Assembly: GCF_029690065.1 (NCBI RefSeq)
Contig: NZ_CP121463.1
Coordinates: forward strand, 2,790,001 to 2,854,000
Length of the DNA stretch: 64,000 nucleotides
Reading direction: 5' to 3'
Source of the DNA: Arthrobacter sp. Y-9
Lineage (GTDB): Bacteria; Actinomycetota; Actinomycetes; Actinomycetales; Micrococcaceae
In this document: positions 9,090 through 17,317 of the stretch, one piece after another
Position numbering within the stretch: the stretch's first letter is position 1
Layout: every line of letters begins with the position of its first letter
Program-made: the position numbers and the translations under genes
Notes under the pieces: generated by a model
Database searches by the model: none
Seen by the model: only the letters and a program-made list of their open reading frames with translations
Told to the model about the DNA's origin: nothing

Positions 9090-9649
9090 TGAACACCGAC
9101 GAATCCCCCCGGGATGCGGATCAGGAGAACACCGATGACACCGTGCTCCCCCGCACGGAGGCCGTCAGCGCGGCGCTCCCCGCGACGCACCGCTTCGACG
9201 CCGCCCCGTCGTTCTTTGACAAGCCGATCGGGTCTTCCGGGGCCGGCGATGCCCACGGTACGGACGACGCCGGCGAGCCGCCTCACGGCGCCCCCTTCGT
9301 GCCGGCCACGGACCCTGCACCCGATGCCGCACCCTACGCCGCTCCGGCCGTCGCTCCCGTCACCGTTCCCGCGACCTCTCCCGAGGCCGTTCCCGAGGAA
9401 CGCCACGGCGGACCCCGGGTCAGCACCATCGTCTGGGGGCTGCTGATCATGGCACTCGCCGGGCTCCTCATCGTCTCCCGGCTGGGAATCGTGGCGCTGG
9501 ACGGGACCTACGTCCTGATCGGTCTGATGATCGGGACGGGCGCGGCCCTGGTCCTCGGCGGACTCGTGTCCGCCGCGGCACGGAAGACCCCCGCCGGGCG
9601 GGGCACCGACCATCGCCGGTCGCCGGGCAACGGCTCCGGCGTCGCGTGA
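9089..9649 (+). CDS. Hypothetical membrane protein in PspC operon
   Basis: I do not recognise a named family for this 186-residue protein. The first 110 residues are acidic and rich in Ala, Pro and Thr, and probably disordered in the cytoplasm. They are followed by two hydrophobic helices (about 112-132 and 138-160) and a basic tail. Its start overlaps the stop of the upstream PspC gene by one base, so it is translationally coupled and probably acts in the same membrane complex. The layout of disordered tail plus two helices is common among small partner proteins in actinobacterial PspC clusters. Confidence 0.8.
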   Translation: MNTDESPRDADQENTDDTVLPRTEAVSAALPATHRFDAAPSFFDKPIGSSGAGDAHGTDDAGEPPHGAPFVPATDPAPDAAPYAAPAVAPVTVPATSPEAVPEERHGGPRVSTIVWGLLIMALAGLLIVSRLGIVALDGTYVLIGLMIGTGAALVLGGLVSAAARKTPAGRGTDHRRSPGNGSGVA

Positions 9650-9680
9650 CAAAGCACGCCTGACACGGAAGGCTAGAGAC

Positions 9681-9935
9681 ATGGACAAGTTCTTCAGCAT
9701 CATCAGGGGCCTCGGCCTGAAGCGTGGACCGGAACGCTGGCTGGGCGGCGTCTGCGGCGGGCTCTCCGCCAAGTTCAAGGTGGACGTGGCCTGGATCCGC
9801 ATCGGCTACCTCCTCTTCTGCCTCCTGCCGGGACCGGCCTTCGTGGTCTACCTGGCGGCCTGGCTCCTCCTGCCGGACACCAAGGACGGCCGCATCATCC
9901 TGCAGGGCTTCCTGCAGAACCGCGGCGTCAAGTAA
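9681..9935 (+). CDS. Small PspC-domain protein
   Basis: This 84-residue protein is essentially a single PspC domain. It contains GPERWLGGVCGGLSAKFKVD, then one to two membrane helices, then LLLPDTKDG and a short cytoplasmic tail. PspC proteins in enterobacteria relay envelope stress; in Actinobacteria they occur with PspC-type histidine kinases, as here. GGAAGG lies upstream of the ATG. It is the third gene of the divergent cluster, 31 bases after the previous stop. A hairpin terminator follows. Confidence 0.9.
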   Translation: MDKFFSIIRGLGLKRGPERWLGGVCGGLSAKFKVDVAWIRIGYLLFCLLPGPAFVVYLAAWLLLPDTKDGRIILQGFLQNRGVK

Positions 9936-9992
9936 CCACCACGTCAGCAGGGAACACGTCGCGGCACAGCCGTGGCGTGACCCGTGACGAGC

Positions 9993-10024
9993 ATGGCCCT
10001 CCGTTCATGAACGGGGGGCCATTT
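9993..10024 (+). terminator. Terminator of the PspC gene cluster
   Basis: A 14-base arm starting ATGGCCC at 9993 pairs, with one mismatch, with the arm ending GGGGCCAT at 10022. A short T run follows. It separates the PspC cluster from the pfkA promoter. Confidence 0.75.
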
Positions 10025-10053
10025 GTCATCTGGGTCACAGAAAACCGTAGAAT
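10023..10053 (+). promoter_or_regulatory. Candidate pfkA promoter
   Basis: A TTGTCA -35 box (10023-10028) and a TAGAAT -10 box (10048-10053) are separated by 19 bases, about 60 bases before the pfkA start. The spacing is longer than ideal, so the assignment is tentative. Confidence 0.45.
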
Positions 10054-10113
10054 TGCCGTGGGCTCAACGGGGCGCTCTTCAACACTGCTTCATCGACGAA
10101 GGGCCTCTGAGCT

Positions 10114-11139
10114 ATGAAAATCGGCATCCTGACCAGCGGCGGCGACTGCCCCGGACTCAACGCCGTCATCCGCGGCGCCGTCCTCAAGGGGATCGCCATC
10201 CACGGCCACGAATTCGTGGGCTTCCGTGACGGCTGGCGAGGTGTGGTCGAAGGCGATGTCATCGACATCCCCCGCACCATGGTCCGTGGCATCGCCAAGC
10301 AGGGCGGCACCATCCTCGGCACGTCCCGCACCAACCCGTTCGAGAACGGCGGCGGCCCGGAGACCATCATGCGTCACATGGAGCGCCTGGGCATCGACGC
10401 CATCATCGCGATCGGCGGCGAAGGAACCCTCGCCGCGGCCCGCCGTCTCACGGACGCCGGCCTGAAGATCGTGGGCGTCCCGAAGACCGTCGACAACGAC
10501 CTCGACGCCACCGATTACACCTTCGGATTCGACACCGCCGTGCAGATCGCGACCGAGGCCATCGACCGCCTCCGCACCACGGGCGAATCCCACCACCGCT
10601 GCATGATCGCCGAGGTCATGGGCCGTCACGTCGGCTGGATCGCGCTGCACGCCGGCATGGCCTCCGGCGCCCACGCCATCCTCATCCCGGAGCAGCAGGT
10701 CAGCATCGAGCAGATCTCCGAGTGGGTCACCGAGGCTCACGACCGTGGCCGCGCGCCCCTCGTGGTCGTGGCCGAAGGCTTCGTCCCGGAACACCTCGAG
10801 GCGCCCCACTCCGAGCGCGGCCTGGACACCTTCGGCCGTCCGCGCCTGGGCGGCATCGCCGATCAGCTCGCCCCGGAGATCGAGGCCCGCACCGGCATCG
10901 AGACCCGCGCCACCATCCTGGGCCACATTCAGCGCGGCGGCGTGCCAAGCGCCTTCGACCGCGTCCTCGCCACCCGTCTGGGCATGGCCGCCATCGACTC
11001 GGTGGTCGAGGGACGCTGGGGCACCATGGTCGCGCTCAAGGGCACCGAGATCGAACACGTCACCTTCGAGAACGCCCTGGGCCGCCTCAAGACCGTGCCG
11101 CTCCACCGCTACGAGGAAGCCGCGGTCCTCTTCGGCTGA
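10114..11139 (+). CDS. pfkA: 6-phosphofructokinase
   Basis: This 341-residue enzyme of the PfkA family phosphorylates fructose 6-phosphate in glycolysis. It has the opening motif ILTSGGDCPGLNAVIRG, the GGEGTL nucleotide-site motif near residues 100-105, the catalytic-site motif PKTVDNDLDATDYTFGFDTA, and the sugar-binding MGRHVGWIAL. By E. coli numbering, glycine follows the acidic residue of GGE (position 104), which favours ATP. The lysine in PKTVDND (position 124) is the residue usual in PPi-using enzymes. This G104/K124 pairing is the actinobacterial mixed type, known in Streptomyces as ATP-dependent. The gene stands alone between its own promoter and a strong terminator. Confidence 0.95.
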   Translation: MKIGILTSGGDCPGLNAVIRGAVLKGIAIHGHEFVGFRDGWRGVVEGDVIDIPRTMVRGIAKQGGTILGTSRTNPFENGGGPETIMRHMERLGIDAIIAIGGEGTLAAARRLTDAGLKIVGVPKTVDNDLDATDYTFGFDTAVQIATEAIDRLRTTGESHHRCMIAEVMGRHVGWIALHAGMASGAHAILIPEQQVSIEQISEWVTEAHDRGRAPLVVVAEGFVPEHLEAPHSERGLDTFGRPRLGGIADQLAPEIEARTGIETRATILGHIQRGGVPSAFDRVLATRLGMAAIDSVVEGRWGTMVALKGTEIEHVTFENALGRLKTVPLHRYEEAAVLFG

Positions 11140-11176
11140 TCGCCGCTCCGGCGGGCGGCCGGACTGCAGACACACG

Positions 11177-11222
11177 AAAGGACGACGACGGCGGGTGCGC
11201 ACCCGCCGTCGTCGTCCTTTTC
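11177..11222. terminator. Bidirectional terminator between pfkA and the DHA2 exporter gene
   Basis: A perfect 20-bp stem (11177-11196 with 11201-11220) has a 4-base loop and is flanked by AAA on the left and TTT on the right. It can therefore end transcription from both converging genes. Confidence 0.92.
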
Positions 11223-11276
11223 CGTGTCCCGACTCCGCCCGGTGAGCCACCGCCCCATGGCCCACCGGGTGCCGCG

Positions 11277-12779
11277 TCAGTCGGCGGAGACCTTCTCCTG
11301 CTCCGGCGCCGGCGCAGGCGCGGCGGGCCGGACGAAGAACAGCGCGGCCACCGCGGCGACGAGGATCGCGCAGGCCGGCAGCACGATCGACTGCGCCATG
11401 GCCGAAGAGAACCCGGCGTGCAGGAACTCGGGCAGGACACCCGTGGCCATCTCGCCGCTCGGAGCTCCCTTGCCGGCCGGGGCCTGCGGGAGTTCCGCGG
11501 CCAGGCGCGCCTGGATGAGGGCCGCGATCGCCGCCGAACCGAGCACCGCGCCCACCTGTCGGGTGGAGTTGTAGATGCCCGAACCGGCGCCCGCCTTGCG
11601 CGGCGGGAGGTTCCGCAGCGCGGTGGCGCTCATCGGGGCCCAGATGCCGGAGCTCGCCACACCCATGATGGCGGCCGGGATCAGGTACATCAGCACCGGG
11701 GTGTCCGGCGTGGTGAGGAACGAGTAGATGAACAGCGAGAGCGACATCAGGCCGAAGGCCACCGGGATGACGATCTTCGGGTTCATCCGCGGGATCCACT
11801 TGCCGACGAACGGCGCCAGGACACCCGAGACCACGGCGGTGGGGGCCATGAGCAGGGCCGACTGGGTCGGCGTCAGGCCGCGGACCATCTGGATGTAGAA
11901 GATGATCGGCAGCATCATCGAGCTGATGGTGAAGCCCATGAGGCTGATGCCGAGGTTCGCCAGGCTGAAGTTGCGGTCCTTGAACAGGTCCAGGGGCATG
12001 AGCGGCTCACCGTTGTAGCGGCGGCGGTAGACGGACTGCCAGAGGACGAAGACCACCAGCACCACGATGCCCGCCGTGATGAGACCCCAGACGGTGATGC
12101 CCGGGGTGACGGTGCCCCACTTGTAGCTCTGGCCTTCCTGCAGACCGAAGACCAGCAGGAACATGCCCACGGCGCTGAGCAGCACACCGAGCCAGTCGAA
12201 GCGGTGCTGGTGCTGTTCCAGCTTGGGGACGAAGCGGGCGGCGGCGATGAAGCCGATGATGCCCACGGGGACGTTCACGAAGAAGATCCACTCCCAGCCG
12301 AGGCTGTCCACCAGGAGACCACCCAGAAGCGGGCCCACGAGGGTGGCGACACCGGCGGTGGCGCCCCAGAGGGCCATGGCGGAACCGCGCTCCTCGGGCT
12401 TGAAGATGCGGGTGATGACGGCCATGGTCTGCGGCGTCATGAGGGCGGCTCCCAGACCCTGAACGGCGCGGGCGGCGATCAGCATCCCGATGTCGCCGGC
12501 CAGACCGCACCAGAGGCTGGCGAGGGTGAAGACTGCCAGGCCGGTCAGGTAGAGGTTGCGGGGGCCGAAACGGTCACCGAGACGGCCCGTGATGAGCAGC
12601 GGGACGGCATAGGCGAGAAGATAGGCGCTCGTCACCCAGATGACAGCGTTGATGTCGGTGTTCAGGCCTTCCATGATCTTCGGGTTGGCGACATTCACGA
12701 TGGTGCTGTCCACCAGGATCATGAAGAAGCCGACCACGAGGGACCAGAGGGCGGGCCACGGTCGGGCGATCTGTTCCAC
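11277..12779 (-). CDS. MFS transporter, DHA2 (EmrB/QacA) family
   Basis: The 500-residue protein has about 14 hydrophobic segments, as in the EmrB/QacA drug:H+ antiporters. Family features include DSTIVNVANPKI near the N-terminus (D in helix 1), ITGRLGDRFGPRN (motif A) and LVGPLLGGLLVDSLGWEWIF (motif C region). It probably exports hydrophobic or cationic toxic compounds. The start is GTG 12779, with AAAGG upstream. The PadR-type regulator gene lies 69 bp upstream on the same strand, so the two probably form a regulator-pump operon. Confidence 0.92.
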   Translation of the reverse strand: MEQIARPWPALWSLVVGFFMILVDSTIVNVANPKIMEGLNTDINAVIWVTSAYLLAYAVPLLITGRLGDRFGPRNLYLTGLAVFTLASLWCGLAGDIGMLIAARAVQGLGAALMTPQTMAVITRIFKPEERGSAMALWGATAGVATLVGPLLGGLLVDSLGWEWIFFVNVPVGIIGFIAAARFVPKLEQHQHRFDWLGVLLSAVGMFLLVFGLQEGQSYKWGTVTPGITVWGLITAGIVVLVVFVLWQSVYRRRYNGEPLMPLDLFKDRNFSLANLGISLMGFTISSMMLPIIFYIQMVRGLTPTQSALLMAPTAVVSGVLAPFVGKWIPRMNPKIVIPVAFGLMSLSLFIYSFLTTPDTPVLMYLIPAAIMGVASSGIWAPMSATALRNLPPRKAGAGSGIYNSTRQVGAVLGSAAIAALIQARLAAELPQAPAGKGAPSGEMATGVLPEFLHAGFSSAMAQSIVLPACAILVAAVAALFFVRPAAPAPAPEQEKVSAD

Positions 12780-12848
12780 GTCGGAACCTTTCGGTGTCGT
12801 TGTCGAGTCGGTTGGAAAAGGACGGGGAGCCTGCTCCCCGCGTCAGGG

Positions 12849-13421
12849 TCAGGAGGGGACGCTGATGTCCAGGTCCCCGCTGCGGATCTCGGCGACCAGG
12901 CCGGTGAGCCAGTCGATCTCCGCTGCGAGCAGATGGTGCTGATACTTCACATCGAGCCAGAACTGGCGCGGGACGTGGCGCTCCATGGCCCGGGCCTCGG
13001 CGGAGCGGTACTCCTCAAGGCGTTCGGACAGTCCGGCGATCCGGGCCTCCAGCCGGTCCACCACCACCTCGCTCGGCAGGTTGTGGCATTCGGCCAGGGC
13101 CAGAGGGAAGGGCGGGTAGGCGTTGGAGGCATCCCCCAGCAGCACGATGAGGTTGGATGCCAGGGCGTCCTCCCCCGCCGCGGTGATGCGGTAAACCGTG
13201 CGCTCGGGCCGCTTGCCGTCGCGCTCCACCCCGTCCTCCTCCACGAACCCCTGCTCCTCCAGCCGGGAGACGGCGTGGTAGAGCGTGCCGGGACGGACCT
13301 TCACGGTCCGGTCCTCGCCGCGGAACATCAGGGTCTGGTACATCTCGTAGGCGTGCATGGGCTTCTCACGGAGCAGCCCCAGCGCCGCGAGGCTGAGCGG
13401 TGTGAGGGAAGGAGAGGTCAT
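12849..13421 (-). CDS. PadR family transcriptional regulator
   Basis: This 190-residue protein has a winged-helix PadR domain (about 5-85) with LAALGLLREKPMHAYEMYQ and the wing stretch VKVRPGTLYHAVSRLEEQGFV. A C-terminal helical dimerisation region (PadR_C/Vir-like, about 95-185) follows. PadR proteins are ligand-responsive repressors, very often of adjacent efflux pumps. ATG 13421 was chosen over a longer frame because AAGGA precedes it and the domain begins at once. The gene lies just upstream of the DHA2 exporter on the same strand, and a palindrome at 13522-13537 is a plausible operator. Confidence 0.92.
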   Translation of the reverse strand: MTSPSLTPLSLAALGLLREKPMHAYEMYQTLMFRGEDRTVKVRPGTLYHAVSRLEEQGFVEEDGVERDGKRPERTVYRITAAGEDALASNLIVLLGDASNAYPPFPLALAECHNLPSEVVVDRLEARIAGLSERLEEYRSAEARAMERHVPRQFWLDVKYQHHLLAAEIDWLTGLVAEIRSGDLDISVPS

Positions 13422-13508
13422 GGAGTGCGGTTCCTTCCGGGTGTGGTGGGATGGCCGGCAGACCGGAGCACCCGGGATGTCACGGGCTGGTCGATGCCTG
13501 CAACCATC

Positions 13509-13537
13509 ATTCCACACCGATTATTCCATGTGGAATA
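13509..13537. promoter_or_regulatory. Palindromic operator candidate upstream of padR
   Basis: TATTCCA-TG-TGGAATA forms a palindrome with 7-bp arms at 13522-13537. A further half-site ATTCCACA lies directly before it at 13509-13516. It sits about 100 bases upstream of the padR start in an unusually AT-rich patch. The site fits autoregulation by the PadR protein, which is inference. Confidence 0.55.
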
Positions 13538-13593
13538 GTCCGCCGCGTGAGATGGCTCTCGTCAGGTGTTGTTCTGGATGGCGCCGCCGGGGC

Positions 13594-14709
13594 TCAGCGA
13601 GGAGCGCGGAGGAAGCCGCTCTGGCGGCCGACCACCTGGCCGGCCTCGGGGGCGACGATCACTTCCTGCGCCGCGGCGTAGGTCTCCTCCACGGGGTTGC
13701 CGTCGGGGTCCTGCGAACCGCTCGCATCGACGACGCTCAGCACCGCCGCGGGATCGACGTTGCGCTTGATCAGGGCCAAGGCGATCGGCCCCATCTCGTG
13801 GTGCTGCGCCACGCTGCTGAGACGGCCCACCGTGCGTCCGTCCAGGACCACGGGGCTGTCCAGCGACGGAAGCGTGTGCTGCGAGCCGTCGAGCTGGAGC
13901 AGTACGAGGCGCCGTGGAGGATGCCCCAGATTGTGCACCCGGGCGATGGTCTCCTGGCCCTTGTAGCAGCCCTTGGACAGGTGGACGGCCGTGCGGATCA
14001 GATCCAGCTCGTGGGGAATGGCGCGGTTGTCCGTCTCGAATCCCTGCCGGGGACGCCACGCCGCGATCCGGAGCGCCTCGACGGCCATCATGCCGGCCAG
14101 CTCGAGGCCCGCGGTCCGCTCGGCGAGCTCCGCCTGGGGCACGAGCCACTCGCGCCAGGGACGGTCGCGGCCCGGGTGCTGCTCGACGTCGACGGCGGCG
14201 TAGGAGTAGCCGCCCTCCGTCACCTCGGGCCAGGGGTCCTGCCAGGACAGGAGACCGTCGAAGGCCGGCACCGGTCCGGTACTTCCGACCACGGCCCAGT
14301 CCGCGCTGACGTCCTGCACCTCGACGCGCAGCATGAAACGCATGCGGTCCAGGAACGCGGCCAGCGACTCGGCGAGGCCGGGCTCCACGAGGAGCCACGC
14401 CGTCGTGCCGTCATCGACCAGCCGGATGTCGAAATCGATCCTGCCCTGAAGGTCGAGGAGGAGAAGCTGCGTGGAGGTGCCCTCGGCGAGGCCGTTCAGG
14501 CGCTGCGAGGACAGGGTGTCCAGCCAGGAGAGCCGGTCAGGGCCGCTGACCGTAACGACACCCAGGTGCGAGAGGTCCGCGACGGCGCGTCCTGCGGCCA
14601 GAGCCCGCTGTTCCTTGAGCGGCTGTCCGTAGTGGGCGGCCACCGGGCTGTCCACACCGGCTCCCGCCACGGCTGAAGGGCGCGACAACAGAGGGCTTGT
14701 GTACTCCAT
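13594..14709 (-). CDS. ygfZ: YgfZ/GcvT-like folate-binding protein
   Basis: The 371-residue protein carries the YgfZ signature KGCYKGQETIAR at residues 246-257. Its cysteine is needed by the family in maintaining iron-sulfur enzymes. The N-terminal part (about 40-230) matches the GcvT-like tetrahydrofolate-binding fold. E. coli YgfZ and eukaryotic IBA57 use folate in Fe-S cluster repair or assembly. The length is about 40 residues above E. coli YgfZ, as usual in Actinobacteria. The neighbour on the same strand upstream is the nitrobindin-like gene (63 bp gap), a pairing seen in related genomes. Confidence 0.92.
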   Translation of the reverse strand: MEYTSPLLSRPSAVAGAGVDSPVAAHYGQPLKEQRALAAGRAVADLSHLGVVTVSGPDRLSWLDTLSSQRLNGLAEGTSTQLLLLDLQGRIDFDIRLVDDGTTAWLLVEPGLAESLAAFLDRMRFMLRVEVQDVSADWAVVGSTGPVPAFDGLLSWQDPWPEVTEGGYSYAAVDVEQHPGRDRPWREWLVPQAELAERTAGLELAGMMAVEALRIAAWRPRQGFETDNRAIPHELDLIRTAVHLSKGCYKGQETIARVHNLGHPPRRLVLLQLDGSQHTLPSLDSPVVLDGRTVGRLSSVAQHHEMGPIALALIKRNVDPAAVLSVVDASGSQDPDGNPVEETYAAAQEVIVAPEAGQVVGRQSGFLRAPR

Positions 14710-14772
14710 ACAGGGTGCAACCTTCCCGGGGTGGGAGCTATTCCGCGCCCGAGACCTCCCGGACGGGGAGTG

Positions 14773-15399
14773 TCAGGCGAGCTTGCTGAGGATGGCCGAA
14801 GCGTGGGCTTCCAGACCGCCGTTGCCCTCGGCCGGGTCGCCCGAGGACTTGCCCTGCGAGACGTCCCAGCGCCAGAGCAGCTTGCCGTCCACCAGACCGA
14901 AGATGCGGGTCGCCGCCGAGTAGTCCTTGGAGTGGCTGCCCCGCATGACCATGTCGGTGCTCAGCTGGATCTGCGGCCCCTTGATCTGGCCGTAGTACAG
15001 CTCCGAGATGCCTCCGGGGTGGGCGATCGAGACGGAGATGTCGAAGCCGCCGTCGTCGTTGCGCAGCGCCTCCACGTCATCCGCCGTCTTGAGCGCGGGG
15101 ACCATGTCGGCCGGAAGCATGCCGGGGCCGCCGTCGGCGTCCACCAGCTTCCGCTCCAGCGCCCAGAAGCCCATCTCCACGGTGAGGGGACGCAGAATGG
15201 TCCCTTCGTCATCGCAGAGCCAGCTCTCGGCGCGGTACTGCAGATACGGCAGACCGTTGTGGGCGAAGGTGGCGCGCTGCACGAAGTGCTCGGAGCCCTC
15301 TTCACCCGTGCCGAGACGGCCGCGGCCCTCCCACTCCCCGATCAACCAGGAAAGAGGGACCAGCTCGGGCGTCAGGTCACTGGGGATCTCGACGGGCAC
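14773..15399 (-). CDS. FABP-like/nitrobindin family heme-binding protein
   Basis: This 208-residue protein has the nitrobindin motif GEWEGRG at residues 21-27 (GxWxGxG). A predicted all-beta barrel follows, with ESWLCDDEGTILRPLTVEMG in the middle. Actinobacterial nitrobindins bind heme and act on reactive nitrogen species. The start is GTG 15399, three bases after the stop of the 37-residue membrane peptide, suggesting co-translation. An acidic/Gly-rich insert (about 95-120) lengthens it relative to the mycobacterial form. Confidence 0.87.
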   Translation of the reverse strand: MPVEIPSDLTPELVPLSWLIGEWEGRGRLGTGEEGSEHFVQRATFAHNGLPYLQYRAESWLCDDEGTILRPLTVEMGFWALERKLVDADGGPGMLPADMVPALKTADDVEALRNDDGGFDISVSIAHPGGISELYYGQIKGPQIQLSTDMVMRGSHSKDYSAATRIFGLVDGKLLWRWDVSQGKSSGDPAEGNGGLEAHASAILSKLA

Positions 15400-15402
15400 G
15401 GC

Positions 15403-15516
15403 TTACTTCTGGCCCTTGAAGAGGCGGTACACCACCAGGCCGGCGAACCAGGCCATCGCGATGCTCGCGACGCCGAGGAGGACCAGGAAGAAGATTTCAA
15501 ATGCAAGGACGGACAT
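15403..15516 (-). CDS. 37-residue single-helix membrane peptide
   Basis: A complete small frame (ATG 15516, TAA 15405-15403) encodes 37 residues. There is one strongly hydrophobic helix (about 3-31, FEIFFLVLLGVASIAMAW and onward), then the basic tail YRLFKGQK. It ends 3 bases before the nitrobindin start and begins 16 bases after the stop of the upstream membrane-protein gene. It therefore sits tightly inside a same-strand run. I do not recognise a family. The tight packing, a complete start-stop frame and the clear positive-inside topology argue that it is real. Confidence 0.68.
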   Translation of the reverse strand: MSVLAFEIFFLVLLGVASIAMAWFAGLVVYRLFKGQK

Positions 15517-15532
15517 GACTTCATCCTAACGG

Positions 15533-16378
15533 TTAAACGAGCAGGAGCTTGCCGAGGAAATACGCCACGCTGCCGAGGGCGAGCACCGGCCCCAGACCGA
15601 GCGCCACGGCGCCCACGAGGGAGGCGCTGTGGACCCGGAAGGTGATGAGCCGGCGGAAGCTCACCACGAGGACCGCGGCCGCCAGTCCGAGCGCCGCGCT
15701 GGGCAGCATGGACACGTGCGGATTGAACCAGCCGACGAGCGGACCGACGAGCACGGCGAGCACGATGCCGAGCGGCGCCACGATGCTGTCCGGCCAGCGG
15801 ATGAGGCCCACGCACACCGCGACGGCAGCGCACACCACCACGATCACGAGCATCTCCCGCAGGCCGCCCAGGCGCACATTGGCGACCCAGCCGCCCGCAA
15901 GCGCGGACAGGACGACGCCGCCGCTCGCGCCGAAGGTCGATTCGAGGCGCTGAGGCTGGCCCGTGCCGCGGATCAGCTCCACGAGCATGACGGCCATGAT
16001 CCCGAGCGCGATGAGCGGAGCCGCCCACGCCAGGAACCCCGGACCGGGCGAGACCGCCGCGCCCAGCACCGAGAGGGCGCCGACGGCGGCGATGATGCCG
16101 CCGAGGGTCTTGCGCGCCGGGATGCCGAGGTAGTGGCGCCAGGCCAGGCCGAAGACGACGGCCAGAACGGCGCAGATCACGGCGTGGGTGGTGGGGCCGA
16201 GCCAGGGTGAAACGCCGAGGACGGCGAGCACCACGAGGGATGCCAGACCCACCGTGCGGTATCCGTGACCCGTCGAGAAGAAGCCCCCGGCGCGGCCGGA
16301 ACCCGCACGGGAGGCGCCGTGGCCCAGGAGGGCGAATCCGGCGTCGTCGTTCTTGGAAGGTTCAGCGGCTGGGCTCAC
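15533..16378 (-). CDS. Multi-pass membrane protein of unknown function
   Basis: This 281-residue protein has a short soluble N-terminus (about 1-45, Ser/Gly-rich) and about eight to nine hydrophobic helices with short basic loops. I do not recognise the family; it lacks ABC, MFS or ATPase motifs. GTG 16378 was chosen as start because GGGGGAGG lies 8 bases upstream. The frame remains open upstream to 16450, with ATGs at 16405 and 16396 that lack a ribosome-binding site. It heads a same-strand run with the 37-residue peptide, the nitrobindin-like protein and YgfZ. It is divergent from glnR. Confidence 0.78.
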   Translation of the reverse strand: MSPAAEPSKNDDAGFALLGHGASRAGSGRAGGFFSTGHGYRTVGLASLVVLAVLGVSPWLGPTTHAVICAVLAVVFGLAWRHYLGIPARKTLGGIIAAVGALSVLGAAVSPGPGFLAWAAPLIALGIMAVMLVELIRGTGQPQRLESTFGASGGVVLSALAGGWVANVRLGGLREMLVIVVVCAAVAVCVGLIRWPDSIVAPLGIVLAVLVGPLVGWFNPHVSMLPSAALGLAAAVLVVSFRRLITFRVHSASLVGAVALGLGPVLALGSVAYFLGKLLLV

Positions 16379-16479
16379 ACAGCCATCCTCCCCCATCCGG
16401 AGCATTCGCGCCCATCCCCGCACAGCGCCCGCCCGCCGTCCCGTCCACATTGTGACGGGAATAACTCGATGCGAGGGCC

Positions 16480-16497
16480 GACTCGATATACTGAGTC
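16480..16497 (+). promoter_or_regulatory. glnR -10 box inside a small palindrome
   Basis: TATACT (16487-16492) is a good -10 hexamer about 46 bases before the glnR start. It is embedded in GACTC-N8-GAGTC (16480-16497). No convincing -35 is seen. The palindrome could be an operator, which is inference. Confidence 0.45.
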
Positions 16498-16537
16498 ATC
16501 AGGCTCGACGACGCGCTCCAGATCCTTGGAGGGGACA

Positions 16538-17236
16538 ATGTCGCAACTCTTGTTACTGACCAACAGCACCGATTCGTCGGTGGACATCCTGCCTGCGCTC
16601 GAACTGCTCAATCACCGGGTGCACATCCTTCCGGCGGAGCCGACGGCGCTGCTGGAGACCGATCCGTGCGACATCATCTTCCTCGATGCCCGGAAAGACC
16701 TGGTCGGGTCCCGCTCTCTCACCAAACTCCTCAAGGCCACGGGCCTGTCCGTGCCCCTGCTGCTGATCCTCACCGAGGGCGGCATGGCGGCGATCTCCTC
16801 CCAGTGGGCCGTGGACGACGTCGTCCTCGAATCCGCCGGTCCCGCCGAGGTGGAGGCCCGCATCCGGCTGGCCCTGGCCCGGGGGCGCAGCGCCGAGGAG
16901 GAGGCGGACACGGAGATCCGCGCGTCCGGCGTCGTGATCGACGAGGCCAGCTACACCGCCCGCATCAACGGCGAGGCCCTCAACCTGACCTTCAAGGAGT
17001 TCGAGCTCCTCAAGTACCTCGCGCAGCACCCCGGGCGCGTCTTCACCCGTCAGCAGCTCCTCACCGAGGTGTGGGGCTATGACTACTACGGCGGCACCCG
17101 CACGGTGGACGTCCACGTCCGGCGCCTGCGCGCCAAGCTGGGCCCGGACCACGAGACGCTGATCGGCACGGTCCGCAACGTGGGCTACCGCCTCACCATG
17201 ACGCGCGAGCAGGACGAGCAGCACGCCCAGGCCTGA
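16538..17236 (+). CDS. glnR: GlnR-type orphan winged-helix response regulator
   Basis: The 232-residue OmpR-family protein has an atypical receiver domain (about 1-120), with D50 in [10 protein letters not shown]. Its C-terminal winged helix (about 130-225) contains [20 protein letters not shown] and the recognition region [18 protein letters not shown]. The match to mycobacterial GlnR (Rv0818) is close along the whole length. GlnR is the actinobacterial master regulator of nitrogen assimilation genes. No sensor kinase is nearby, consistent with its orphan status. TTGGAGGGG precedes the ATG. mshD follows on the same strand, a conserved neighbourhood. Confidence 0.88.
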   Translation: MSQLLLLTNSTDSSVDILPALELLNHRVHILPAEPTALLETDPCDIIFLDARKDLVGSRSLTKLLKATGLSVPLLLILTEGGMAAISSQWAVDDVVLESAGPAEVEARIRLALARGRSAEEEADTEIRASGVVIDEASYTARINGEALNLTFKEFELLKYLAQHPGRVFTRQQLLTEVWGYDYYGGTRTVDVHVRRLRAKLGPDHETLIGTVRNVGYRLTMTREQDEQHAQA

Positions 17237-17304
17237 AGGTCAGACCGGAAGGCCAGACCGGAATCTGCGGCCTGAGGTCCGGGACGCGGCTGCGCGGCCG
17301 GTAC

Positions 17305-17310
17305 TAGCCT
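17305..17310 (+). promoter_or_regulatory. Candidate near-leaderless -10 box of mshD
   Basis: TAGCCT ends 8 bases before ATG 17318, so transcription would begin at or within a few bases of the start codon. No clear -35 is seen. Confidence 0.4.
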
Positions 17311-17317
17311 TGGTGAC

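Noticed and set aside
10722-13538. A 938-codon plus-strand frame across pfkA, the DHA2 exporter and padR
   Set aside because: Shadow of three real genes on both strands; low-complexity His/Arg/Gly product.
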